Source of the DNA: Nostoc paludosum FACHB-159
Lineage (GTDB): Bacteria; Cyanobacteriota; Cyanobacteriia; Cyanobacteriales; Nostocaceae
DNA length: 64,000 nucleotides
NCBI RefSeq assembly: GCF_014698835.1
Contig: NZ_JACJTU010000001.1
Location: forward strand, 496,001 to 560,000
Direction of reading: 5' to 3'
The translations under genes were made by a program, and so were the position numbers. Positions within the stretch are counted from its first letter, which is position 1. Every line of letters starts with the position of its first letter. Shown here piece by piece: positions 18,992 to 29,206 of this stretch. The notes under the pieces were generated by a model. It had not been told where the DNA came from and made no database searches. It saw nothing but the letters and a program-made list of their open reading frames with translations.

Positions 18992-19687
18992 TTATTTAGC
19001 AAGACCGTGTTCTAGAGCAAAACGAACTAACTCTGTACGGCTATTGGTACCGGTTTTACTAAACAAACGGCTGACGTATTTTTCTACGTTGCGGACGCTG
19101 GTTTCCAAACGACGGGCGATTTCTTTGTTCATCAACCCCTCAGCGACTAAGTTTAAAACACTTTGTTCTCTGGGGGTCAAATCAATTTTGAAAGGCGCTG
19201 GTGATTGAGAAATGGCATTTCTTTGAGTTAACAAGGCCTTGATTTGGGCTATCTGATTGGCTAGTTCAGCAATATCAGGAGTTTCAAGGTCATCTGCTGT
19301 GGTTGCAGGTTTAGCGGCGCGGCGGGCTAGCAAATTTTCGACTATGGCCACTAACTCATCTGGGTCAAAAGGTTTGGGAAGATAAGCATCGACACCTGCT
19401 TGATAACCTTGAATGCGATCGCCTGTCATTCCTTTAGCGGTTAAAAATACCACAGGGAGTGCTTTGAAACGCGGATCTTCTCGCAGTTGCTTGAGGAACT
19501 GATAGCCATCTACTTGGGGCATCATGACATCGGAAATCACTAGATCGGGTGTATTCACCTGCATCAATTCCCATCCCTCAACAGCATTACTGGCGATTTG
19601 AACGCTGAAACCGCTCTCTTGCAAGTAATCTTTCACGGCTTCCCGTATCCCTGGTTCATCATCCACCAGTAACAGTTGTGCTGACAT
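18992..19687 (-). CDS. NarL-family response regulator
   Basis: A 231-residue two-component regulator. The receiver domain has VDDEP, the phospho-acceptor Asp in ISDVMMPQVDG and the Lys in FLTAKG. The C-terminal LuxR-type helix-turn-helix starts at LTPREQSVLNLVAEGLMNKEIA. I place the start at ATG 19687, after an AAGGAAA site, rather than the upstream ATG at 19747. It resembles the Rre1/Ycf29-type regulators of cyanobacteria, but I cannot assign it to one. No kinase gene is adjacent. Confidence 0.9.
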   Translation of the reverse strand: MSAQLLLVDDEPGIREAVKDYLQESGFSVQIASNAVEGWELMQVNTPDLVISDVMMPQVDGYQFLKQLREDPRFKALPVVFLTAKGMTGDRIQGYQAGVDAYLPKPFDPDELVAIVENLLARRAAKPATTADDLETPDIAELANQIAQIKALLTQRNAISQSPAPFKIDLTPREQSVLNLVAEGLMNKEIARRLETSVRNVEKYVSRLFSKTGTNSRTELVRFALEHGLAK

Positions 19688-19877
19688 TGAAAATTTCCTT
19701 AAGTTTACCTTTTTCCAATTTAGCGAAAGTTGACAAGCATTGAACAACTTGAATTCACCTCTACCGCCCCCAAAACTTTTAAAGTTGACATCTTGTCTCA
19801 GTCAACCCTTTAACGTCCGAGCGATCGCAGTTTTTAAACCGCTTAAAAGTATACTTAACCTGAGCTTCCAAGATGCT

Positions 19878-21863
19878 TTACCACTGAGGGTTTGCCTTAA
19901 TTAACGCCTCTGCCGCTGAACTATTCAATGGAACTGAGAAAAAATGTCCCTGGCCATATTCACAGTTCAATTTTCTCAGTAGTACTAGTTGCTCTTTAGT
20001 CTCTATTCCTTCAGCAAGCACATCCACACCTAGCTTGTGTGCCAATGTCACAAGTATTTCAACAATTTCTAAATCCCTACTCTTAGTGTTGATTGAACTG
20101 ATAAAAGAACGGTCTATCTTCAACAGACTAATGGGGAAGTTATAAAGACGACCTAATGAAGAGTAGCCTGTACCAAAGTCATCAATTGATAACTGAACCC
20201 CCATTTCTCGAAGTTCTGAGAGTGCAGTAATTACGTGATCGCCATTTTCGACAATTACACTTTCAGTAATATCCAGCGCTAAACTGTCAGCATTCAGACC
20301 AGTGGATTCTAAAATTTGCCCAATCTGCTCAATCAAATCCGGCTGGTAAAATTGCTTCAACGAGAGATTTACACTGATTTTATTGAGCGAGTTGGAAGGA
20401 TAGGACGTTCGCCAAGTTTGCATTTGGCTACAGGCTTCATTTAACACCCACTTGCCAATGGAGAAAATTAGTCCAGTTTCTTCGGCTATGGGAATAAAAT
20501 CTGCTGGACTGAGCAAACCCCGCTCTGGATGCTCCCAGCGTAATAAAGCTTCAAAACCTAAAATAAAGCCACTAGTTAAAGAAACAATCGGTTGATAATA
20601 AACCCGTAACTCACTGCGCTCAATTGCCCGGCGTAAATCGGTTTCTAACTGCAATTTCGCCAGAGCATTAGCATACATATTTGAGTTGAATAGTTCATAA
20701 CGCGCTCTACCGAGAATCTTAGCTCGATACATTGCTGTATCAGCATCTCTCAACACGTCTTCTGGTCGTTCATAATCTACTGTTGAACTCAAGGCAATGC
20801 CAATACTTGCTGTTGTAAAGATTTCTTTTCCGTCAAGCTCAAAGGGTAACTTTAGCTCCTGTTCAATGCGCTCAGCGACTTTGATAGCGTCTGACACATC
20901 TTGAATTCCCTCCAGCAAGATTGTAAATTCGTCTCCCCCAAGCCGTGCTGCTGTATCTATGGAGCGTACACATATTTCTAACCGACTTGCAATGGCAAGC
21001 AGAAATTGGTCACCTTTGTGGTGTCCAAGGCTGTCATTGATTAGTTTAAATCGATCTAGATCGATAAACAGTACAGCAAATAAATAATCTGGATGCCTTT
21101 TAGAATAATTAATCGCATGTCTTAAACGATTAATAAATGCAGCACGATTTGGCAGACCTGTCAATGCATCATGAAAAGCAAGGTGTAGCAGTTGCGACTG
21201 TGCTCGTTTACGCTCTGTAATTTCAGTCAGTAATTTCTGATTTGCTTTTACCAGTTCTGCTGTCCGTTCTGCTACGCGTATTTCTAACTCCTCATAAGCT
21301 TGGTGCAACATTTTTTGAGCTTGTTTGCGTTCAGTGATATTGCACAGCAGCCAACGCCAGCTAATTTGCTCCCGGTTTTCGTCGTACACCGCAGATAACC
21401 TAACACTAGCAGGGAAAGGTTTTCCCCCCCGTGGCTGTAGATTAATTTCCCAGTTGAGTAGCTGCTGCGAATTGTTCATGTGGTAGCTAAACAACTGCCG
21501 ATCTTGTTGAGCAATAAAGAGAATTAATGGTTTACCCACTAGATACTTTTGGCGGACATGAAGCAAGGTTGCTGCTGCATGATTGGCTTCTTCGATTGTT
21601 CCTGCGGTATTAGTTATCAAGTAAGCATCTGGAGCGAACTCAAACAAATCTTGGTAACGCCGACGCTCTCTGTATAGTGCTGCTCGTGTTACCTCTAACT
21701 CTTGAGAGACTATTAATAGTTCTTCAACTGTGGTGTGGAGTTCTTCAAAAGCTTCTGTTATTATCTCTGGTTCCAACTTGGGCTCATTTGCACTGCGTTG
21801 CAGTAGTTCCTGTACTTGTGAGCGCAATTTTTCTATATGTTGGCTAAAGCCGTCTGCGTTCAT
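19878..21863 (-). CDS. PAS-GGDEF-EAL c-di-GMP protein
   Basis: A 661-residue signalling protein. The N-terminal helical region is followed by a PAS domain (RYQDLFEFAPDAYLITNTAG) and a coiled coil (about residues 180-225). The GGDEF domain has an intact motif RLGGDEFTIL, and the C-terminal EAL domain has FEALLRWEHP and later catalytic motifs (NLSLKQF, DDFGTGYSSL). Both diguanylate cyclase and phosphodiesterase activities are possible; which one dominates cannot be read from sequence. It has no membrane segment. It is upstream of and parallel to the response regulator gene, but a 190-base gap makes an operon uncertain. Confidence 0.93.
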   Translation of the reverse strand: MNADGFSQHIEKLRSQVQELLQRSANEPKLEPEIITEAFEELHTTVEELLIVSQELEVTRAALYRERRRYQDLFEFAPDAYLITNTAGTIEEANHAAATLLHVRQKYLVGKPLILFIAQQDRQLFSYHMNNSQQLLNWEINLQPRGGKPFPASVRLSAVYDENREQISWRWLLCNITERKQAQKMLHQAYEELEIRVAERTAELVKANQKLLTEITERKRAQSQLLHLAFHDALTGLPNRAAFINRLRHAINYSKRHPDYLFAVLFIDLDRFKLINDSLGHHKGDQFLLAIASRLEICVRSIDTAARLGGDEFTILLEGIQDVSDAIKVAERIEQELKLPFELDGKEIFTTASIGIALSSTVDYERPEDVLRDADTAMYRAKILGRARYELFNSNMYANALAKLQLETDLRRAIERSELRVYYQPIVSLTSGFILGFEALLRWEHPERGLLSPADFIPIAEETGLIFSIGKWVLNEACSQMQTWRTSYPSNSLNKISVNLSLKQFYQPDLIEQIGQILESTGLNADSLALDITESVIVENGDHVITALSELREMGVQLSIDDFGTGYSSLGRLYNFPISLLKIDRSFISSINTKSRDLEIVEILVTLAHKLGVDVLAEGIETKEQLVLLRKLNCEYGQGHFFSVPLNSSAAEALIKANPQW

Positions 21864-22217
21864 GCGGCTCGATATGGCAAAACTATAAAGGATGAGGACG
21901 TTCTACGCTTTCCTTGAGTTTGGGGCTGTATTAAGCAGGTTAGCAGCAGTTAGTCATAACACCGGACAAATTCTAAATAAACAGAACAGAATATAACTTT
22001 GTTAATAATTGAATATTATGTTATTAACATTGTATCTGCTTTACCTAATTTTTAAAATATCTCTTAAGATACATTTTAGGAAAACAGTAACTTTAGTTAG
22101 ATAAAATTTTCAGTTGCTACATTCGGGCTGACAAGAATGTTTGCTAATTGGTAGTAGATAATACTATGGATAGCCTACAACAGAATTAGAGCTATCTGAG
22201 CAAGCTTTTTAGCATTG
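21864..22217. other. Gap upstream of the GGDEF-EAL gene
   Basis: About 350 AT-rich bases with no recognisable gene, repeat or terminator. The promoter of the GGDEF-EAL gene should lie here. Confidence 0.4.
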
Positions 22218-23186
22218 TTACAACCGAGCAACGATCTTGGCATTTTCTGGGAGTTTGGCTTGTCTTTGTCCAGTTGCACGTGCCCTAGCTGTCAATAGAC
22301 CAATGGGAGTATTTAATAAATCTACCAAAGTGGCTTTACCAGCGATCGCCTTACTAATATCTCTTGGTACTTCTTTTAATAACCAACGCGCCAAACGATA
22401 GCCGCACTCACCAAGTGTAATATCTCGCATTAAATCTATACCATGCAGTTCGTGTAAATAGCGATTGGAACGCCCATAACGCCGCCATTGACTTTGCAGT
22501 TCTAAAAGTGTGGTGCGGTGGCGATGCTGAACGATGGCATTGGGGGCAAATTCTAAACGCCCGATGTTTTCGGCCAAAATTCGCCAGCAAATGTCTGCAT
22601 CGCCGCCGGTTGTCAGATGGGGACGAAATAGACCCGCTTTTTCTAAGGCGATGCGGCGAATTGCCAAATTAGCCGTTTGTCCATAGGGACGAAAGCGATG
22701 ACCAAGAGTGTGTTTTTGTGACAGGGTTTCTTCACGGTCTGCGTGTTGTTCTAACAAAGTTTTGCCTGGTAGTGCCAAAATTTCCCCGGCAACAATTACC
22801 ACTTCTAAGTTGACAAAAGGCTGAATTAATGCTTCTAGCCATTGTGGTTGGGGACGGCAATCTGCATCAGTAAAAGCTATGATTTCGCCAACAGCTGCAC
22901 GAATTCCAGTGTTACGAGCAGCGTAGGAGCTTTGAATTTGATTTTCACTCAGCGGGCGAATTGTAATCGGGCAATTTTCGGCAGCTGTTTTGAGGGAGGT
23001 AAAAGTGCGATCGCTACTGTTATTATCTACTAATAAGTACTCTACTCGGTCTTTTGGGTAAGTTTGAGATAACAGACAATTGAGCAAATCTGGTAAATCT
23101 GCTTCACCGTTATAAATAGGAATAACCACCGATACCATTGGTAAAAAGCTGGTGGCGGTGGTTGCATCAACTGGCTGATAATTCAT
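22218..23186 (-). CDS. Family 2 glycosyltransferase
   Basis: A 322-residue GT-A fold glycosyltransferase. The nucleotide-sugar binding start is VSVVIPIYNGEADL, with LLVDNNSSDRT and the metal-binding TDADCRP motif. A later HRHRTT and a C-terminal basic region follow. I use ATG 23186 because the family fold begins shortly after it; the frame is open to 23231. The sugar and acceptor are unknown; exopolysaccharide or glycolipid synthesis is typical. It is followed by no co-directional neighbour of related function, so the pathway is unclear. Confidence 0.9.
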   Translation of the reverse strand: MNYQPVDATTATSFLPMVSVVIPIYNGEADLPDLLNCLLSQTYPKDRVEYLLVDNNSSDRTFTSLKTAAENCPITIRPLSENQIQSSYAARNTGIRAAVGEIIAFTDADCRPQPQWLEALIQPFVNLEVVIVAGEILALPGKTLLEQHADREETLSQKHTLGHRFRPYGQTANLAIRRIALEKAGLFRPHLTTGGDADICWRILAENIGRLEFAPNAIVQHRHRTTLLELQSQWRRYGRSNRYLHELHGIDLMRDITLGECGYRLARWLLKEVPRDISKAIAGKATLVDLLNTPIGLLTARARATGQRQAKLPENAKIVARL

Positions 23187-23359
23187 AAAATTAAAAATTT
23201 TAGAAATGGAACTACTAACTAGTATTCCCAATCTAAATCAGAACTCAGAATCCAGGTGTCAGAATTCAGGAGCAAAACCAGAAAAGCTTTGCCAAGGCGT
23301 CAAAACTAAACGCTTTTATTCATTCTGAATTCTGAATTCTGGCTTCTAACTTCTGAATT

Positions 23360-24703
23360 CTAAAATTTCAAATCCCCAGCGCGAACGCTCATGGGTTGAT
23401 TAAGTTGATTGCTTGGTGGTTGGGCGAAGTTGCTACCTGATAAAATTGCGATCGCTCTGGCATATTGAGGATCGCTCTTAGTTCCGATTAAATCTGGATT
23501 AGAAGCCAACTGACGCTCTTGTGCCTCTGTCAAGTCTAGCTTGATATCTGGCGTAATTCCTTTATGGTTGATGTCTGTTCCTAAAGGTGTGTAGTAGTGA
23601 GCAATGGTGACTGCTAAGCCGGAACCATCCGCCAGTTCGTGAACTGATTGTACTAAGGCTTTACCAAAGGTTTGACCGCCAACAACTACAGCTCGCTTAT
23701 TATCCTTGAGTGCGCCTGTGAGGATTTCGCTAGCACTGGCTGAATTGCCGTCTACTAATACTGCCAAGGGACGATTTGTTAAGGCAGTGCGATTGGCTTT
23801 AGTTTCCTCGCTGCTTCCCACACGGTCTACTGTCTTGACAATACCGCCATTATCCAACCACATCCGAGCAATTTCAATGCTGGCTTGTAATAAACCGCCA
23901 GGATTTCCCCGCAAATCTAACACATAAGAATCAACTTTCTGATTGTTTAAATCGCGGATGGCTCTTTGCATTTGCTCTGCGGCGTGGGCGCTAAATTCCC
24001 GCAAACGGATATAGCCAACGCGGCGATTTCCTTCTTGCCTGAGGGTATAACGTACTGTTGGTACTTCTATATTTGCCCTAGTCAGCTTCAGTTCAAAGGG
24101 ATTTTGTCCTGTGCGTTTGAGCCTGAGGCTGATGGGAGTACCAGCTTTGCCACGAATTAGTTTGGAGGCGTCATCCACTTTCATTTTGAGAGTGGCTTTG
24201 CCATCAATGGCCAAAATTTCGTCGCCTGCTTTGATCCCAGCTTTCAGGGCTGGAGAATTATCTATGGCTTCGACAACAGTCAGACGCTGAGTTTTTTCGT
24301 TAACTTCCATGCGAATGCCGATACCAGACACTTCGCCGGAGGTTTGGCTAGTTAGGGCTTCAAACTGTTTGGGGTCCATGAACCGAGTGTAAGGATCTCC
24401 CAAGGTTTGTAAAGCTTCACGGATGGCAGCATAAGCTTCTTCACGAGAGGAATAGTCTTTACTCAACAAGCTTTGTCTAGTTGCTTGCCAATCTTGTTGA
24501 TTAAATTTGCCATCAACATATTCATGATTCACCAGTTGCCAAACTTGGTCAACTATCGCTTTCGGGCTGTCCTGTAAACTTAGGGCTGCGCGTACACCGC
24601 GAGTCCAAGCGGAACCGAACACAGACATGGTAGCAGTCGTAGCGATCGCTCCACCAATCAAGGCTACTTGGAGCGGCGAGTAACTTTTCGCAGATTGGTT
24701 CAT
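23360..24703 (-). CDS. Carboxyl-terminal processing protease (S41)
   Basis: A 447-residue periplasmic/lumenal serine protease of the Ctp family. It has an N-terminal membrane/signal segment (VALIGGAIATTATMSVFG), a PDZ domain around residues 120-205 and the S41 catalytic domain after that. The Ser-Lys dyad is Ser323 (in NSASASEI) and Lys348 (in QTFGKAL), with the usual 25-residue spacing. Cyanobacteria have several paralogues; CtpA matures photosystem II protein D1, and I cannot tell which paralogue this is. It is preceded by a 268-base gap. Confidence 0.93.
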   Translation of the reverse strand: MNQSAKSYSPLQVALIGGAIATTATMSVFGSAWTRGVRAALSLQDSPKAIVDQVWQLVNHEYVDGKFNQQDWQATRQSLLSKDYSSREEAYAAIREALQTLGDPYTRFMDPKQFEALTSQTSGEVSGIGIRMEVNEKTQRLTVVEAIDNSPALKAGIKAGDEILAIDGKATLKMKVDDASKLIRGKAGTPISLRLKRTGQNPFELKLTRANIEVPTVRYTLRQEGNRRVGYIRLREFSAHAAEQMQRAIRDLNNQKVDSYVLDLRGNPGGLLQASIEIARMWLDNGGIVKTVDRVGSSEETKANRTALTNRPLAVLVDGNSASASEILTGALKDNKRAVVVGGQTFGKALVQSVHELADGSGLAVTIAHYYTPLGTDINHKGITPDIKLDLTEAQERQLASNPDLIGTKSDPQYARAIAILSGSNFAQPPSNQLNQPMSVRAGDLKF

Positions 24704-24986
24704 GTATATTAGCTGGAATAATTGTGTTGTTGACAGTTTAGCAATCAGGCTTTCTGAAAATTTTTAAGTTTTTATACCCCAAACTCAGCTATGCTTTCTA
24801 GATTCTTTGACATTGTAATTATGCCAAAAATAATGCATTAGTTATCAATAACGATTTCTGAGTTTGTTTGCCTTCTCCGGAAGGCTATACTGACGATGTG
24901 ACACTTTGACCACCGTCATGTTTGTACTTTAGATTACTTTTATAAGATAGCACTTCCATCGCTCATTTGCGGTGTATTGGACACTC

Positions 24987-25730
24987 ATGAAATCGGCTTT
25001 TTTGATATCACTCATGAAACACAAATCTATTATCAAATCATTAATTTACATTAAAAAGAGTTTGCTTAATCTGTGGCAATTGTTACAAAAACTAACTGTT
25101 GGATTGTACTTGGTTTTGGGTGCTTGGTTGATTTTTACTACTATAACCTTACTTTATGCTTCTTCGCAGCCAGTAGACACCTTTTTTGTCCTTGGTGGCA
25201 GTATTCGTCGAGAAACTTATGTTGTACAACAAGCAAAACAATATCCGCAAATTCCGATTTTAATTTCTCATGGCTCCCCAGATCCTTGTATATGGTTAAT
25301 TTTTCAGCGGGAATTTGCAAGTTTAGAAAATGTTTGGTTAGAAAAGTGTGCAAATTCTACCTTTGAAAATTTTTATTATAGTATTCCTTTACTGCGAAAA
25401 TGGCGCGTACATAAGGTAAAACTGATTACGTCCCCAACCCATTTACCAAGGGCTAAATGGATGGCGCAGATTCTCTTGGGCGCTCATGGGATTTGGGTAG
25501 AGCCAGAAATCGTTCAAGAGTCAGGTGTTCCTGGTAATCAGGAATCTTGGCTCAAAACTGGGCTAGATTTAACCCGCAGCTTATTTTGGGCAATTTTAAG
25601 TCAAATTATTCAACCACAATGCTCGAATGTTACCAGGCTTGCTGATGTGGATATACAAGCTTGGCAGAGTCGAGGTTTTAGTTGCGAACATCAAGGGGGA
25701 GTGGGGAGGTCAAGGGGTAGAGGAGAATAG
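24987..25730 (+). CDS. DUF218 (YdcF/SanA-like) membrane protein
   Basis: A protein of about 247 residues with one N-terminal membrane helix (LTVGLYLVLGAWLIFTTITL) and a DUF218 domain: DTFFVLGGSIRRE, PILISHGSPD, ENFYYSIPLL and KLITSPTHLPRA. Family members are linked to envelope or exopolysaccharide functions. GTG 24972, ATG 24987 and ATG 25014 are all possible starts. The last residues (QGGVGRSRGRGE) are coded by a short G-rich repeat, so the original stop seems to have been replaced by repeat DNA. Confidence 0.85.
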   Translation: MKSAFLISLMKHKSIIKSLIYIKKSLLNLWQLLQKLTVGLYLVLGAWLIFTTITLLYASSQPVDTFFVLGGSIRRETYVVQQAKQYPQIPILISHGSPDPCIWLIFQREFASLENVWLEKCANSTFENFYYSIPLLRKWRVHKVKLITSPTHLPRAKWMAQILLGAHGIWVEPEIVQESGVPGNQESWLKTGLDLTRSLFWAILSQIIQPQCSNVTRLADVDIQAWQSRGFSCEHQGGVGRSRGRGE

Positions 25731-26193
25731 GAGATGGGCAGATGCCTAGATTTCTAAGTTGTTAATTTTATTTTACATACTTATGATTTTATACGCTTAC
25801 ATCCATAGGTCTGTGTATTCAAATTCTTGATTGTTCGTATCATTAGGTAAGTTTCGGAATTGGTTGTTGAAGTTGGAAAATTTGGAATTTTTGACTAACG
25901 CGCCAAATAAGGTTGTAAATTTGCGTGAAAAAATTTTGCAATTGCCTAATCAAATCTTTTTAGACTTAAAAGTTGTTAACGTTTATGTGTAAGCAGTAAT
26001 CTCCTGCTTAATTTATTTTTATATCTACGCATAAATTTATAAAAATTAATATATTTTTTTACTGAGTGTATCCTACATTTATTTAGAAATTTTCCTAGCA
26101 ACTTTTAATCAAAACTTCAGCCCTGTTTTTGCTAAAAAGGTGATACTCCACATAGTAAATTAATTAAAGTGCAGATATGCACGGGATGGTATT
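25731..26193. other. Gap upstream of the glucosidase gene
   Basis: About 460 AT-rich bases without a recognisable gene, repeat family or terminator. It presumably contains the promoter of the gene at 26194. Confidence 0.4.
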
Positions 26194-28896
26194 ATGACAA
26201 CTCAGGAAGAAATTAGATTAGCAGAAGCTTTGGATCGCACAGTTCATTGGCGGAGATGGGGGCCATATTTGAGCGATCGCCAATGGGGGACAGTACGCGA
26301 AGATTATAGTCATAATGGTACTGCGTGGGATTATTTTACTCATGAGCAAGCCCGTTCTCGCGCCTATCGTTGGGGAGAAGATGGAATTGCTGGGATTTCG
26401 GATAATCATCAACGACTTTGTTTTGCGATCGCACTTTGGAATGGTGAAGATTCTATTCTCAAAGAAAGAATTTTTGGTCTAACAGGTAATGAAGGGAATC
26501 ACGGCGAAGATGTCAAGGAATATTACTTTTATTTAGATAATACCCCCACCCATTCCTATATGAAAATGCTGTATAAATATCCACAAACAGCATTTCCCTA
26601 CTCGCAATTAGTTACAGAAAATCAACGCCGCAGTCGCCAAGAACTAGAGTTTGAATTACTAGATACAGGCGTATTTGATGATGACCGCTACTTTGATGTT
26701 TTTGTAGAATATGCCAAACATTCCGCAGAAGATATTCTCATCCAAGTTAAAGTAGTTAATCGGGGAGTAGAAGCAAAGACACTCAATCTTTTACCTACTC
26801 TTTGGTTTCGCAATACTTGGTCTTGGAATGGGGATGATAACAAACCTATTTTAAAAGAAGTCAAATTAAATGATACTTGCAATACAATTGAGGCATCTCA
26901 TCCCACCTTAGGAATGAGGTGGCTGTATTGTCAAGAAGCAACGGAGATTTTGTTTACAGAAAATGAAACAAATTACCAAAAGTTATTTGGTTATAGCAAT
27001 GCATCTGCCTATGTAAAAGATGGTATTAATGATTATATTGTAGAAGGATTAAAAGAAGCTGTAAATCCAGAAAAAATAGGTACTAAAGCAGCTGCAAATT
27101 ATATATTAAAAATTGGAGCAGGCGAAACTAAAATTGTGAAATTGCGACTCAGTGATACACCAAATTTAGTTGAGCCATTAGGCAAAGATTTTGATGTCAT
27201 ATTTGGTAAGCGGCAACACGAAGCAGACGAATTTTATCAACGAATTGCACCACATTCTCTGAGTGAAGATATGCGGAATGTGCAGCGACAAGCATTTGCC
27301 GGGATGTTGTGGAGCAAGCAATTTTATCATTACATTGTAGAGGATTGGTTGAAGGGCGATCGCAACGCACCACCGCCACCACCAGAACGCCAAAATGGCA
27401 GAAATCAAGAATGGTTTCATCTATATAATGAAGATATTCTTTCTATGCCTGATAAGTGGGAATATCCTTGGTATGCTGCTTGGGATTTAGCATTTCATAC
27501 CATTCCTTTGGCAATGATTGACCCGGAATTTGCTAAGTATCAATTGGATGTTTTAACGCGGGAATGGTATATGCATCCTAATGGGCAAATTCCTGCTTAT
27601 GAGTGGAAATTTAGTGATGTTAATCCGCCAGTTCATGCTTGGGCAACTTTGCGGATTTATCAGATTGAACAAAAAATTTATGGACGAACAGACCGACAGT
27701 TTTTAGAACGAGTCTTTCAAAAGCTGATGCTCAATTTTACCTGGTGGGTGAATCGGAAAGATACTAAAGGTAACAATGTTTTTCAAGGTGGATTTTTAGG
27801 ATTAGATAATATTGGCGTATTTGACCGTAGTGCAGAACTTCCCACAGGTGGACACATCGACCAATCTGATGGTACAAGTTGGATGGGAATGTATTGTTTA
27901 AATATGTTGGCGATCGCGTTAGAATTAGCCAAGACTAATCCTGTTTATGAAGACATCGCCACCAAGTTTTTTGAGCATTTTCTATATATCGCTGATGCCA
28001 TGAATAAAATTGGCGAAATGGAAGCTAGTTTATGGAACGAATCAGACGGTTTTTACTACGATGTACTGCATTTAAATGACCAGCAGATTACCTTAAAAGT
28101 CCGGTCAATAGTAGGATTAATTCCATTATTCGCCATTGAAACAATTGAACCAGAAACCTTAAAAATGCTTCCGGGTTTTAAAAAGCGTTTGGAATGGTTT
28201 ATCCGCAACCGTCCTGACTTACGACAAAATGTAGCTTGCATGGAAACAAAGGGAATTGGTGCTAGGAGATTGCTGGCGATCGTTTCTAGAGATAAACTCA
28301 GAAGTATTCTCCAAAAAATGCTCGATGAAAGCGAGTTTTTTAGTCCCTACGGTATTCGCGCACTTTCCAGATTTCACGCTGAACATCCCTATATTTTTGA
28401 TGTTAATGGTTGCCAATTTCGTGTAGATTATGAACCTGCTGAATCTAGTAGTGGTTTATTTGGTGGTAATTCTAACTGGCGCGGCCCTATTTGGTTTCCG
28501 GTAAATTTTTTACTAATTGAATCTCTACAAAAGTTTCATTCTTACTTAGGAGATGATTTTAAATTGGAATGTCCTACAGGTTCTGGTAATATAATGACAC
28601 TTGGCGAAATTGCATCAGAATTATCTCAAAGGCTAACGAGAATTTTCTTAAAAGATTCGTCTGGGAAACGACCTGTTTATGGTGCAACGCAAAAGTTTCA
28701 AAATGACAGCCATTGGCAGGATTTGATTTTATTCTATGAGTATTTTCATGGTGATAACGGAGCCGGAATTGGAGCTAGTCACCAAACAGGATGGACAGGT
28801 TTAGTTGCTAAATTAATTCAGGAATGTGGGGAGCATAAAACACAATATTATAAGCCAAAAAATGATGAGGATAAAAAAGCGATCGCTTTAGCATAA
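26194..28896 (+). CDS. GH63-like glucosidase
   Basis: A 900-residue protein of the bacterial GH63/MGH1-like glycoside hydrolase group, with an (alpha/alpha)6-barrel C-terminal half. Typical features are the N-terminal [20 protein letters not shown], the acidic [41 protein letters not shown], and a late [15 protein letters not shown] and [11 protein letters not shown]. There is no signal peptide, so it acts in the cytoplasm. The substrate is not determined; glucosylglycerate- or mannosylglycerate-type solutes or oligosaccharides are candidates from known relatives. It stands alone on the plus strand. Confidence 0.88.
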   Translation: MTTQEEIRLAEALDRTVHWRRWGPYLSDRQWGTVREDYSHNGTAWDYFTHEQARSRAYRWGEDGIAGISDNHQRLCFAIALWNGEDSILKERIFGLTGNEGNHGEDVKEYYFYLDNTPTHSYMKMLYKYPQTAFPYSQLVTENQRRSRQELEFELLDTGVFDDDRYFDVFVEYAKHSAEDILIQVKVVNRGVEAKTLNLLPTLWFRNTWSWNGDDNKPILKEVKLNDTCNTIEASHPTLGMRWLYCQEATEILFTENETNYQKLFGYSNASAYVKDGINDYIVEGLKEAVNPEKIGTKAAANYILKIGAGETKIVKLRLSDTPNLVEPLGKDFDVIFGKRQHEADEFYQRIAPHSLSEDMRNVQRQAFAGMLWSKQFYHYIVEDWLKGDRNAPPPPPERQNGRNQEWFHLYNEDILSMPDKWEYPWYAAWDLAFHTIPLAMIDPEFAKYQLDVLTREWYMHPNGQIPAYEWKFSDVNPPVHAWATLRIYQIEQKIYGRTDRQFLERVFQKLMLNFTWWVNRKDTKGNNVFQGGFLGLDNIGVFDRSAELPTGGHIDQSDGTSWMGMYCLNMLAIALELAKTNPVYEDIATKFFEHFLYIADAMNKIGEMEASLWNESDGFYYDVLHLNDQQITLKVRSIVGLIPLFAIETIEPETLKMLPGFKKRLEWFIRNRPDLRQNVACMETKGIGARRLLAIVSRDKLRSILQKMLDESEFFSPYGIRALSRFHAEHPYIFDVNGCQFRVDYEPAESSSGLFGGNSNWRGPIWFPVNFLLIESLQKFHSYLGDDFKLECPTGSGNIMTLGEIASELSQRLTRIFLKDSSGKRPVYGATQKFQNDSHWQDLILFYEYFHGDNGAGIGASHQTGWTGLVAKLIQECGEHKTQYYKPKNDEDKKAIALA

Positions 28897-28920
28897 AGCC
28901 TTGGCAAATGGAATTCGCGG

Positions 28921-29017
28921 TTATATAGCATTCCCCGTTATAGGTAAAGGTTAGGGGCACAAAGCTTTGCGCCCCTACAAATTTTTGTACCTCATTTGAT
29001 TGGGAACCGCTATATAA
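28921..29017. mobile_element. 97-bp MITE-like element
   Basis: The left end TTATATAGCATTCCC (28921-28935) and right end GGGAACCGCTATATAA (29002-29017) are imperfect inverted repeats. Inside is a near-palindrome AGGGGCACAAAGC / GCTTTGCGCCCCT. The sequence is noncoding and lies between the glucosidase and RNase III genes. This is probably a small non-autonomous repeat; other copies in the genome would confirm it. Confidence 0.5.
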
Positions 29018-29206
29018 ACAAAGTTAGCCTACTTTGACTTTTAAATTCTTTGAATTCGCGCAGGCAGACTTGCTTTGTATAAGCGCGATTTCTATTCGCC
29101 AGTTATATTGAAAAAAACGAAGTAGTTAAGTTTGTAATTATTTTGATACATTTGAAATAAGTGATTTAAAATAAGTATCAATAATAAGCTAATTTAAAAT
29201 ACCTAG